In this document: piece by piece, positions 1-6,156 of the stretch
Layout: each line of letters opens with the position of its first letter
How positions within the stretch are numbered: position 1 is the first letter of the stretch
NCBI GenBank assembly: GCA_031276415.1
Contig: JAISNF010000048.1
Coordinates: 1-9,931, forward strand
Source of the DNA: Planctomycetaceae bacterium
GTDB lineage: Bacteria > Planctomycetota > Planctomycetia > Pirellulales > Thermoguttaceae
Length of the DNA: 9,931 bases
Reading direction: 5' to 3'
Notes under the pieces: generated by a model
The model's input: only the letters and a program-made list of their open reading frames with translations
What the model was told of the DNA's origin: nothing
Database searches by the model: none
Program-made: the position numbers and the translations under genes

Positions 1-10
1 TCTTTTTCAT
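1..10 (-). CDS. start of an unidentified leftward gene (partial, runs off the left edge)
   Basis: Read on the minus strand, an ATG at 10-8 is followed by two lysine codons and then the window ends. A good Shine-Dalgarno sequence, AAGGAG at 23-18, lies 7 bases upstream, which is stronger than for most genes here. Only three full codons are visible, so no function can be given. A Lys-Lys N-terminus would fit a signal peptide but proves nothing. The gene lies downstream of the promoter at 461-488, so its mRNA could carry the structured leader described next. Confidence 0.5.
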
Positions 11-223
11 AGTATTTCTCCTTATGAAAAAAAAGGGACATGTTTACAGATTACATAACAAAATAATCTGTTTTTGTTACAAAGTGGGAAAAACGCAACG
101 CCGAGAAACGGCAACAGAAGTATCACTCTCAGATAGGAGCGACACGCTTTGTGAACAGGTTCATTCCCACCAACCAAAGTGGTGCATTACAATTGTAAAA
201 TATAATGCTGAATTATACCCTAT

Positions 224-274
224 GGATCAATACGCGACGCTCCCTTGACGGGAGCCACGTAACTTTATTGATCC
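224..274 (-). repeat. nested inverted repeat (stem-loop)
   Basis: The outer arms GGATCAATA (224-232) and TATTGATCC (266-274) pair perfectly over 9 bp. The inner arms GCTCCC (239-244) and GGGAGC (250-255) pair over 6 bp around a 5-base loop. A TACG/CGTA pairing between the two helices is also possible. There is no U-tract next to it, so it is not a simple terminator. Confidence 0.7.
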
Positions 275-277
275 AAA

Positions 278-321
278 GTAATTTTCTACCCGGAAAATCC
301 GGTTGGTTGGTAGAAAATTAC
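278..321 (-). repeat. nested inverted repeat (stem-loop)
   Basis: The arms at 278-290 and 309-321 pair over 13 bp (GTAATTTTCTACC with its exact complement). An inner CCGGA/TCCGG helix (290-294/298-302) shares its edge base with the outer stem. The bases 303-308 that stay unpaired are part of the 9-base tract complementary to 169-177. It sits 3 bases from the stem-loop at 224-274, so the two could stack in an RNA. Confidence 0.7.
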
Positions 322-460
322 AGTTCGCCTAAGCGATCACAAAATTGTTGACGTACTCGATTTTTTTAATACCCGAACAAAAATTCGGGTAACTTATTTT
401 TCAAAATTTAATTTAGTCTCCAAAATTTAAAATAAAAATTCAGAAATTAATTTGTTCGAG

Positions 461-488
461 ATTATACACGAGCCGTTAAACCTGTCAA
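461..488 (-). promoter_or_regulatory. consensus sigma-70 promoter, leftward
   Basis: Minus-strand TTGACA at 488-483 and TATAAT at 466-461 both match the consensus perfectly, with a 16-base spacer. Transcription would start near 454 and run left through the hairpin-rich region toward the gene start at 10. It is the best promoter match in the window. Confidence 0.65.
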
Positions 489-534
489 CACCAAAACAAA
501 AAACTTTTTTTTTTTCGTCTGTTTTATTGTTTCC

Positions 535-563
535 TATTCTCAAAAAAATATTCTCAAAAAAAA
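535..563. repeat. two-copy tandem repeat, 14-base period
   Basis: TATTCTC followed by seven or eight A residues occurs twice in tandem (535-548 and 549-563), directly before the ATCTGCG repeat block. It looks like simple slippage. No coding role is likely. Confidence 0.6.
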
Positions 564-636
564 TCATCTGCGATTATCTGCGAAATCTGCGGACAAGTTT
601 AAAAATTATCTGCGCTCATTTGCGTAATCTGCGGAC
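563..636 (+). repeat. degenerate ATCTGCG intergenic repeat, two 32-base copies
   Basis: Two 32-base copies (563-594 and 605-636) each hold three roughly 10-base subunits ending in CTGCG or TTGCG, then GAC; the copies are 42 bases apart. Copy 1 reads ATCATCTGCG, ATTATCTGCG, AAATCTGCGG. Copy 2 reads ATTATCTGCG, CTCATTTGCG, TAATCTGCGG. A TTTGTGGTTAA tail follows at 645-655. I recall near-identical blocks between genes in other bacterial genomes, often mis-annotated as small proteins rich in LRNLR. That recollection is not checked here. No function is known to me. Confidence 0.6.
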
Positions 637-670
637 TCTTTTCTTTGTGGTTAAATAAATTTTCGTGCTT

Positions 671-699
671 AAATAAAAAGTCGGTAATTAGAAGTTACC
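671..699 (-). terminator. possible weak terminator, leftward
   Basis: On the minus strand GGTAA (699-695) pairs with TTACC (687-683) around a 7-base loop, followed three bases later by TTTTTATTT. The stem is only 5 bp. It lies just past the stop of the gene remnant at 715-907 and may have ended its transcript. Confidence 0.3.
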
Positions 700-714
700 A
701 TAAAATTATTGATT

Positions 715-907
715 TTAAGACATAATGATTTCTTTTGAGGTTTGATGGAAGAAACGAATTCCTTCGGCAATTTGTGGGACATTATTTTCCCATGAAAATT
801 CGTATTCTACCGAAAAAAATTCAAAAATTCATAATGATCAGTTTCTATCTTTTGAAATATTGCAACAAAATATGTAGTGTCCTGCCTTGTCAATGTGGTG
901 TTTTTCG
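715..907 (-). pseudogene. frameshifted remnant of an unidentified protein gene
   Basis: On the minus strand one frame is open leftward from 907 and reads as normal protein (for example TTYFVAIFQKIETDHYEFLN). It meets an in-frame TAG just after a seven-T run at 819-813. The frame entered by adding one T continues with VEYEFSWENNVPQIAEGIRF and ends at a TAA at 717-715. Joined, the two pieces give about 60 residues of balanced, aromatic-rich sequence with no start codon better than TTG at 893-891, so the 5' end is probably also lost. A one-base deletion in the T run, or a sequencing error there, would explain it. I do not recognise the family. The overlapping plus-strand frame starts at TTG and looks like the antisense shadow. 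Confidence 0.45.
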
Positions 908-940
908 ATTAAAATAATAAAATAAATGTATTAAACGTGT

Positions 941-983
941 GCGGAGATAATTCGAAAGTAATTCAAAAACTAATTATCCCCGC
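941..983 (+). repeat. imperfect inverted repeat upstream of the zinc-ribbon gene
   Basis: GCGGAGATAATT (941-952) pairs with AATTATCCCCGC (972-983) over 12 positions with one mismatch, around a 19-base loop. It lies 29 bases before the preferred ATG at 1012 and would sit inside the coding region if the GTG at 937 were the start. This is one reason to prefer 1012. It could be a leader hairpin or an operator-like site. Confidence 0.5.
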
Positions 984-1011
984 AAAATTTGATTTTAACC
1001 CGATAAAATTT

Positions 1012-1371
1012 ATGATTAAAAAATATCTGTTTTATTTGTTTCGCTGGCAACTGTCCACCCCGATTTTGGCACTCGTTTTATGGATGTTACGCGATTATAA
1101 CGACTGGATTGTTACAATTATCGCCAACTTATTGGGCGGTTTGATCTTCTTTTGGGTTGACCGCATTATCTTCAAAGTCGAATACAGAAATCCGTTGTGG
1201 GAAATCAAAGATGATATTGTTTGCGTCAGTTGCGGGAAAATTTGTAAAGGTTATCGTCTGGTAAAAACATCCAACTATGACCGGCTTAATGATAAACATC
1301 CCGAATTTCGTTGCGAAAAATGTTCCGCAGAAAAAATTAAACAATTACATAACAGCGGCATAATCGTGTAA
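1012..1371 (+). CDS. small membrane protein with a C-terminal zinc ribbon, function unknown
   Basis: The protein has 119 residues from the ATG at 1012. An N-terminal hydrophobic stretch (about residues 14-26) and a second one (about 32-49, WIVTIIANLLGGLIFFWV) suggest two membrane segments in a hairpin. The soluble C-terminal half carries two Cys pairs, C71-x-x-C74 and C101-x-x-C104, in the spacing of a zinc ribbon (CVSCGK and CEKCSA). Between them is a basic stretch, GYRLVKTSNYDR. The frame extends upstream to a GTG at 937, giving 144 residues, but those 25 residues are not hydrophobic and overlap an inverted repeat, so 1012 is preferred; neither start has a clear ribosome binding site. I believe similar two-segment plus ribbon proteins occur in other bacteria as conserved hypotheticals. 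The role is unknown; a metal-stabilised cytoplasmic domain tethered to the membrane is all that can be seen. Confidence 0.75.
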   Translation: MIKKYLFYLFRWQLSTPILALVLWMLRDYNDWIVTIIANLLGGLIFFWVDRIIFKVEYRNPLWEIKDDIVCVSCGKICKGYRLVKTSNYDRLNDKHPEFRCEKCSAEKIKQLHNSGIIV

Positions 1372-1483
1372 AATATCATCGTATTAAAATGTTTTATTTT
1401 ACTTTGTTTTCATTGTTTCGTTTGGTTGTTACAGAAAAAACAGCCGCCTAAATCTTTCAAATCAACAAAATTTTGTATCACTC

Positions 1484-2140
1484 GTGAGCGAAAAAATTTT
1501 TTCGGAAATAATTGTCGAAACGATTTTATCTGTTCCTTTTCAGGAAAACGGATATCTTATTTATCAGCTTGGTAATCAGGATTGTTTGATTGTTGATCCT
1601 GGTTTTGAACCGGAGAAAATTATTGAACGTGTAAAAAACAAAGGGTTAAATCCGGTTGCCATTCTTGTAACACACGGTCACGCCGACCATATTGCCGGAA
1701 TCGACGCCCTAAGAACCGTTTGGAATAATTGTAAAATTTATATCGGTGAAGAGGAAAAAGAAAAACTGATTGATGCGGAACAAAATCTTTCCGCACCTTT
1801 TGGTTTTGCAATAACTGTTGCGCCGGCGGACGTTTTGCTTCGTGACGGCGATAAACTGGATTTAGCCGGAATTTCGATTGAAGTGCGGCATGTTCCGGGA
1901 CACAGCAAAGGGCATGTGGTTTATTTTCTTCGGACAAATTCCAAACCAATTCTTTTTACGGGTGATGTCATTTTCAAACAAAGTATCGGACGAAACGATT
2001 TTCCAGACGGAAATCCGGCAATTCAAATTGAAGCGATTCGTTCGCAAATTCTTTCGCTACCGGATGAAACAATTATTTACGCCGGACATGGTCAAACAAC
2101 CACTGTCGGAACAGAACGACAAACTAATCCCTATCTATAA
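1484..2140 (+). CDS. metallo-beta-lactamase-fold hydrolase, glyoxalase-II-like
   Basis: This 218-residue cytoplasmic protein has the full metal-site set of the MBL-fold hydrolases: THGHADH at 63-69 (H64, H66, D68, H69), H140 in VPGHSKGH, D161 in FTGDVIF and H202 in YAGHGQTT. The length and the TVGTERQTNPYL end fit the short YcbL/GloB-like group, which hydrolyses thioesters such as S-lactoylglutathione or related small substrates. The true substrate cannot be read from sequence. It lacks the longer C-terminal domain of classical glyoxalase II. The start is GTG at 1484 without a visible Shine-Dalgarno; a perfect 12-base palindrome, ACAAAATTTTGT (1465-1476), lies 7 bases before it and could be an operator or chance in AT-rich DNA. 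The gene is 112 bases after the zinc-ribbon gene and 171 before comEC, all on the plus strand, but the gaps are too wide to assume one operon. Confidence 0.9.
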   Translation: MSEKIFSEIIVETILSVPFQENGYLIYQLGNQDCLIVDPGFEPEKIIERVKNKGLNPVAILVTHGHADHIAGIDALRTVWNNCKIYIGEEEKEKLIDAEQNLSAPFGFAITVAPADVLLRDGDKLDLAGISIEVRHVPGHSKGHVVYFLRTNSKPILFTGDVIFKQSIGRNDFPDGNPAIQIEAIRSQILSLPDETIIYAGHGQTTTVGTERQTNPYL

Positions 2141-2146
2141 TCCGAA

Positions 2147-2194
2147 TAAGAATAAACCGAACAATAATAAATAAAGTAAGAATAAACCGAACAA
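2147..2194 (+). repeat. 18-base direct repeat, two copies 30 bases apart
   Basis: TAAGAATAAACCGAACAA occurs at 2147-2164 and again at 2177-2194, just past the stop of the MBL gene. Related ACCGAAC wording recurs at 2223-2229. It may be an iteron-like protein-binding site or a local duplication; no partner gene points to either. Confidence 0.6.
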
Positions 2195-2240
2195 AAACAA
2201 ATTGATCAATTCCAAAACTTTAACCGAACGGCAACTTTTC

Positions 2241-2264
2241 ATTACATAAAATGCGGTATGTAAT
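2241..2264 (+). repeat. stem-loop between the MBL gene and comEC
   Basis: ATTACATA (2241-2248) pairs perfectly with TATGTAAT (2257-2264) around an 8-base loop, 47 bases before the comEC start. There is no T-tract after it, so a terminator is doubtful. It could be an operator or leader hairpin. Confidence 0.45.
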
Positions 2265-2311
2265 ATCTTATTGAACATTATTGATTACGGTTAAACCGGT
2301 CATTACGGCAG

Positions 2312-4876
2312 ATGAAACCATTACAAAGATCAATTCCGTATCAACCGTTTTCACCGCTTTTTGTTGCGGCGGTTTTGGGGATTCTTTGTGATCGGTTGAT
2401 TGGTTTGTCGTGGAATTTTTGGATCATTCTTTTTTCCGCAACATTTATTTGTTGGTTTTTGGCGTTTCTTTGGAAACATTCGACAATATCAACAATTTTA
2501 CTTCTTGCGGTTTGTTGTTCTTTTTTTGGTTTTTGGCATCATGATCGTTGGAACCGTTTTTCGGAAAACGATATTGGATTTTACGCACAAAAAAATGATG
2601 AACCTGCGGCATTGCGCGGTTTCGTTTGTGAAATGCCGCGTTATTTTCCGAAACCGCCTTTTGATCCGGGCAAAATTTTTGCAACTTCGGAGCGGACATT
2701 TTTCACGCTTTATGCTGAACGGTTGCGTGACAAGGACGAATGGATTCCGGTGAGTGGTCGTGTTTTGGTGGTTGTTGAGGGAGATTGGCGTAGTCTTCAT
2801 ATTAACGATTCCGTTCAAATTTTTGGTACATTATCGAAACCGCTTAGCCCGCAAAATCCTGAAGATTATGATTATGCCGGCATGTTGCGCGGTCATCGGA
2901 TTCTTTGTATTATTCGCGTAACAACCCAAAACGCTATTTCCGTGCAAAAAATCGGGAATCCCAGTATTGCCCGTTTTTTAGAAACTGTTCGTCGAACCTG
3001 TCAGGCGAATTTCCAATCTCGGATGAGTCCGGAAATTTCACAACTTGCGGCGGCGATGATTCTTGGAATTCGTGAAGGTGTTGACGAAGAAACGTTACAA
3101 AATCTGATTGAAACCGGAACCATGCACATCTTTGCCATTTCCGGTTTGCATATTACAATTGTTGCAATAATTATGACCGGACTTCTTAATTTATTGGGAA
3201 TTTCGCGGCGAATTCGTGCGGTTATTATTTTTACAACAGTTATTGTTTATCTTTTTTTGACTGATGTTCAAACTCCGGCGATTCGATCAACTGTTCTGAT
3301 TTGTGTTATTTCGATGTCTGTCTTTTTGAACCGCCGCTCGTTTGGAGTCAATACACTTTGCGCAACAGCATTAGTTGTTTTGATATTGAATCCGACGGAA
3401 CTGTTTCAATTCGGTGCCCAACTTTCCTTTTTTGCAACGGGAGCTTTTTTTTGGATTCCAAGAATCAGCACGTTTCGCCAACTCATTTTCGGTGAAGAAG
3501 AAATAACTGAAAATAATGAATCGAAATTAAATAATATTGAACGTTTTGAAACAAAACATTGGTTTATTTTTCGTTTCGTGAAATATTTTTTGAAAAAAAT
3601 TCTGGAACTTTTTCTTATTAGTCTTGTGATTTGGGGAATTTCGATGCCGTTAATTTTAGATCGGTTTCATCTTTTCACACCGATTGCCGTTTTGGTTAAT
3701 CCGTTACTTTGGATTCCGTTAACAACTTCAATGATTGGCGGTTTTTGTACGATGATTTTTGGTAACGTTCCGATAATTGGTGATGGTTTGGGTTGGCTGA
3801 CTGATTTTTCGTTTCGTGGACTTTTTGGCATGATTGCTTTTTTTCAAGAACTTGGCGGACATTACTGGGTTCCGGCACCGCCGGTTTGGTGGAATCTTGT
3901 TTATTATTTCGTTTTTACTCTTTTAACATTTTTACCGGTTCGCCGTTTACCGCCGCGATTGTTGGCAATACTTCTTTTGGTTTGGATTACAATTGGTTTC
4001 AGTTACGGATATTTTCGTGATTTCAACCGGTATTGGAATGATCGTTTAACGTTTTCTGTTTTTTCGATTGGTCACGGTAATTGTATTCTTGTTACAACGC
4101 CGCAGAAAAAAACTTTTATTTACGATGCGGGCTGTATTTCATCACCGCAACGGGCTGCCGACGTGATGAGCAGGGCAATCTGGCGGCTTGGCAAGATAAA
4201 AATTGATGCGATTATTATTTCACATCCAGACAGTGATCATTATAATGGAGTTGCGATTCTTGCCGAACGATTTTATATCGGAGCAGTTTTTGTTTCACCA
4301 TATATGTTTGAACCGCTCAAAATGTTTCAAAAAGAAATTAATGAACGAAAAATTACTGTTGACCAACTTGATGAAGATGAATTTAAGGAACAACAATTAT
4401 TGATGTTGTTGCAAAAAAAACTCGAAACGAAAAAAATTCCGGTGGTTGAGGTTAGTGACGGAGATTCTTTGACGGCACAAGGTTTTCCGAACAGTATTTT
4501 CTTGCATCCGCCCAAAACGGATTTTGTCGAACGGGAAAATACAAATGCGACGAGTTTAGTGTTTCGTTTTGAACATCGTGGAGTTGGTATTTTATTACCG
4601 GGTGATTTGGATGGACGTTTTCCATCGCCGTTTTTGAAACGACAACCGATTCCGTGCGAAATTGTCATGGTTCCGCATCATGGCGGTCGTTCAAAGCAAA
4701 CCGAGCCGCTTCTTAAATGGGCAACTCCGAAGTTACTGTTATTTAGTGCGGGACGGTTCACACATAAAGATATTGTTCTGAAAAAATATCGGCAACGCCA
4801 TTTTATTGTACGCAGTACGTTTGAAGAGGGTTATATCGAAATTTCTATTGATCGCCAAAACTCTTTTAATGAATAA
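2312..4876 (+). CDS. comEC: ComEC/Rec2 family DNA-uptake channel
   Basis: At 854 residues this is a full-length three-part ComEC. Residues 1-80 hold N-terminal membrane helices. Residues 90-215 form the soluble periplasmic (OB-like) domain. About 230-570 form the multi-helix competence channel, with the family hallmark FAISGLH at 274-280. Residues 578-850 form a C-terminal MBL-like domain with ISHPDSDHYNG (H638, D640, D642, H643), LLPGDLDG (D765) and VPHHGG (H789, H790). ComEC carries single-stranded DNA across the inner membrane during natural transformation; the MBL domain is thought to degrade the non-transported strand. The usual GQGD element is GHGN here (587-590), which I associate with planctomycete ComEC proteins. 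The gene is intact with no frameshift. The start ATG at 2312 has no clear Shine-Dalgarno. No other competence gene is nearby. A charged insert around 395-415 is a loop between helices. Confidence 0.95.
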   Translation: MKPLQRSIPYQPFSPLFVAAVLGILCDRLIGLSWNFWIILFSATFICWFLAFLWKHSTISTILLLAVCCSFFGFWHHDRWNRFSENDIGFYAQKNDEPAALRGFVCEMPRYFPKPPFDPGKIFATSERTFFTLYAERLRDKDEWIPVSGRVLVVVEGDWRSLHINDSVQIFGTLSKPLSPQNPEDYDYAGMLRGHRILCIIRVTTQNAISVQKIGNPSIARFLETVRRTCQANFQSRMSPEISQLAAAMILGIREGVDEETLQNLIETGTMHIFAISGLHITIVAIIMTGLLNLLGISRRIRAVIIFTTVIVYLFLTDVQTPAIRSTVLICVISMSVFLNRRSFGVNTLCATALVVLILNPTELFQFGAQLSFFATGAFFWIPRISTFRQLIFGEEEITENNESKLNNIERFETKHWFIFRFVKYFLKKILELFLISLVIWGISMPLILDRFHLFTPIAVLVNPLLWIPLTTSMIGGFCTMIFGNVPIIGDGLGWLTDFSFRGLFGMIAFFQELGGHYWVPAPPVWWNLVYYFVFTLLTFLPVRRLPPRLLAILLLVWITIGFSYGYFRDFNRYWNDRLTFSVFSIGHGNCILVTTPQKKTFIYDAGCISSPQRAADVMSRAIWRLGKIKIDAIIISHPDSDHYNGVAILAERFYIGAVFVSPYMFEPLKMFQKEINERKITVDQLDEDEFKEQQLLMLLQKKLETKKIPVVEVSDGDSLTAQGFPNSIFLHPPKTDFVERENTNATSLVFRFEHRGVGILLPGDLDGRFPSPFLKRQPIPCEIVMVPHHGGRSKQTEPLLKWATPKLLLFSAGRFTHKDIVLKKYRQRHFIVRSTFEEGYIEISIDRQNSFNE

Positions 4877-4882
4877 CTTCTA

Positions 4883-4904
4883 ATTTTGTTGCGAAAAACA
4901 AAAT
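4883..4904. terminator. hairpin between convergent genes, possible two-way terminator
   Basis: ATTTTGTT (4883-4890) pairs perfectly with AACAAAAT (4897-4904) around GCGAAA, in the 43-base gap between comEC and the oppositely oriented epimerase gene. The position suits a shared terminator, but the stem is AT-rich and no proper U-tract follows on either strand. Confidence 0.4.
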
Positions 4905-4919
4905 GACATGTTACGGGAA

Positions 4920-5924
4920 TCAGAGCCAATTATGTTCGCGGTACCAATGAGCGGTTTGAGCGATTCGTTCCGAAAAAGGAACAAGTGGCGAAAAACCGAG
5001 TTGTTGTTGCGATTTTTCCGGCGAACAACGCCAATGATGTAACGATTCCCACGCTTTCGCCCAATCATAAGGCGAATTCGTTTTTGCAAATTGTTTCAAT
5101 ATTTCATAAAATGTTGAAATAGTAAAAATTGTAAGCGGCAGACAATGAATGTTACGAATTTGTTGTTTGCCCAAAGCGAGTCCGATTTCCCGACCGACTT
5201 TTGATAAATAAATTCCGTCGTTGTCCGCAGCAAAATAAATTCCTGTACCAAGAGGAGATTCCGGCGTAATCCGTTCACCTGATTTCGCAACAGTAATTAG
5301 TAGTTCGGTCAGATCGTCGGCGTGAATCCATGAATAAATTTTGTCACCCAATCCGGGGATCGGACAAATATTTAGACGATTAATTGTTCGAAAAAGTTCC
5401 AGATTCATTCGGTCTGCTTCACCAAATACAATACCCGGACGAATAATTGAACACGGTAATCGATCCGATACGGCGGTTACGGCTTTTTCACCGCCCAATT
5501 TACTTTTGCCGTAAGCGGAAATCGGACGGGGAATATCCGTTTCATATTTTGGCTGTTCCCGATTTGACGGACCGATTGCAGCAAGTGATGAAACATAAAT
5601 AAATATCGGCGGTACAGAAAGTTGCGATGCGGCATTAACCAGATTTTTTGTACCGAAATGATTGGTTTCGTCAAATTCCTGTTTTTTTCGTGCGCGAACT
5701 CTGCCGGCAAGATGAAATATCGTATCGCAATCTTTAACCGCCTTGATCAAACTGCCGGAATCCGTAAGTTCTCCGTAACACAATTCAACATCAAACATTG
5801 TGATTTGATCTGTTACGGAATTTGTTCGTACCAGACATCTGATATCACAACCTTCATTTTGTAACCGACGGATTAAATGAAAACCAATAAATCCGTTACC
5901 ACCGGTGATAAGAACCCGTTTCAT
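4920..5924 (-). CDS. NAD-dependent epimerase/dehydratase (extended SDR)
   Basis: From the ATG at 5924 the protein has 334 residues. It opens with the Rossmann glycine motif TGGNGFIG (7-14), continues through the strand ending HLAG (71-74), the active-site serine region YVSSLAAIG (110-118) and the catalytic pair Y138/K142 in AYGKSK, then RPGIVFG (162-168) and a WIHADDL substrate-side motif (199-205). This order is that of the extended short-chain dehydrogenase/reductase family, which acts on nucleotide sugars and similar substrates with bound NAD(P). The substrate is not readable. A frame-extending GTG at 5939 would add five residues; AGGTGA at 5941-5936 suits the ATG (11-base gap) better, and MKRVLITGG is the normal SDR beginning. 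The start is 19 bases past the stop of the nuclease-like gene, so it may be co-transcribed with the ATPase module, but its base composition (two sampled lines, 40% GC) resembles the host rather than that module. Confidence 0.92.
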   Translation of the reverse strand: MKRVLITGGNGFIGFHLIRRLQNEGCDIRCLVRTNSVTDQITMFDVELCYGELTDSGSLIKAVKDCDTIFHLAGRVRARKKQEFDETNHFGTKNLVNAASQLSVPPIFIYVSSLAAIGPSNREQPKYETDIPRPISAYGKSKLGGEKAVTAVSDRLPCSIIRPGIVFGEADRMNLELFRTINRLNICPIPGLGDKIYSWIHADDLTELLITVAKSGERITPESPLGTGIYFAADNDGIYLSKVGREIGLALGKQQIRNIHCLPLTIFTISTFYEILKQFAKTNSPYDWAKAWESLHHWRCSPEKSQQQLGFSPLVPFSERIAQTAHWYREHNWL

Positions 5925-5943
5925 AATTGTCAAAATCACCTAA

Positions 5944-6156
5944 CTAATGATTACTAAAAATATTTCGTCCTTTCAAAATCAAGATGTATTGGTTTATGAA
6001 ATTTTTTATTTCAATGTACAAATAATACGTTTTTGTTTCGACAATAAAATCGACACTTTTCATTCCTGTAACATTTTGTGCGTCTGCTTTTTCCACGCAA
6101 GTATTTTGAGCAAAATGAAAAACAAATCCGCTTTCTTCAAAAATTGTTTTTGTCAT
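5944..6156 (-). CDS. short PD-(D/E)XK nuclease-like partner of the ATPase, probably truncated
   Basis: This 70-residue product begins at the ATG at 6156, with GGAG at 6167-6164 placed 7 bases upstream, and overlaps the ATPase gene end by 20 bases, so translation is probably coupled. The central part reads MKSVDFIV, a short turn, then YYLYIEIKNF. D36, E49 and K51 have the spacing of the D...ExK active site of PD-(D/E)XK nucleases, each at the end of a hydrophobic strand. Full-length members of the fold continue for another helix and strands; here the protein stops 19 residues after the lysine with INQYILILKGRNIF, so the domain is incomplete. The neighbouring frame at 5995-5955 also reads protein-like (HKPIHLDFERTKYF), which hints at a frameshift. 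Two sampled 60-base lines average 29% GC. It is either a disabled toxin or nuclease, or a short regulatory form. The name rests on the motif only. Confidence 0.6.
   Translation of the reverse strand: MTKTIFEESGFVFHFAQNTCVEKADAQNVTGMKSVDFIVETKTYYLYIEIKNFINQYILILKGRNIFSNH

Larger units (their letters stand above)
24..454 (-). ncRNA. candidate structured RNA: long leader of the leftward gene or a free non-coding RNA
   Basis: No convincing protein gene lies here, but in the leftward transcript the sequence folds into a run of local hairpins: 390-384/377-371 (7 bp), 336-333/328-325 (4 bp), 321-309/290-278 (13 bp, with an inner 5-bp CCGGA/TCCGG helix), 274-266/232-224 (9 bp, with an inner 6-bp GCTCCC/GGGAGC helix), 208-203/189-184, 184-180/172-168, 148-145/141-138, 112-109/103-100 and 70-64/53-47. 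Bases 311-303 can also pair over 9 bp with 177-169, a possible long-range contact. A consensus promoter just upstream (461-488) predicts a start near 454. It does not match tmRNA, RNase P RNA, SRP RNA or a riboswitch that I recognise. It may be a cis-acting leader of the gene starting at 10 or a separate RNA; the 3' end is unknown. Confidence 0.42.

Noticed and set aside
150..184. tRNA or tmRNA T-arm-like wording (GGTTCATTCCCACC)
   Set aside because: The flanking bases do not form the 5-bp T stem and no acceptor or anticodon arm can be built around it.
24..248. 74-codon plus-strand frame
   Set aside because: It has no ribosome binding site, runs antisense to the hairpin-dense leftward transcript and shows no recognisable domain.
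371..390. terminator at ACCCGAA/TTCGGGT
   Set aside because: The 7-bp stem is real, but no gene ends before it on the plus strand and on the minus strand it is followed by A residues, so it is treated as part of the structured RNA.
563..636. CRISPR array
   Set aside because: The units are about 10 bases with no spacers of constant length and no cas genes nearby.
452..658. 68-codon plus-strand frame with LRNLRT repeats
   Set aside because: The repeated residues are only the translation of the degenerate ATCTGCG DNA repeat. The first part is low-complexity, and the frame overlaps the leftward promoter.
735..917. 60-codon plus-strand frame
   Set aside because: It starts with TTG and has no ribosome binding site; the opposite strand reads more convincingly as protein despite its frameshift.
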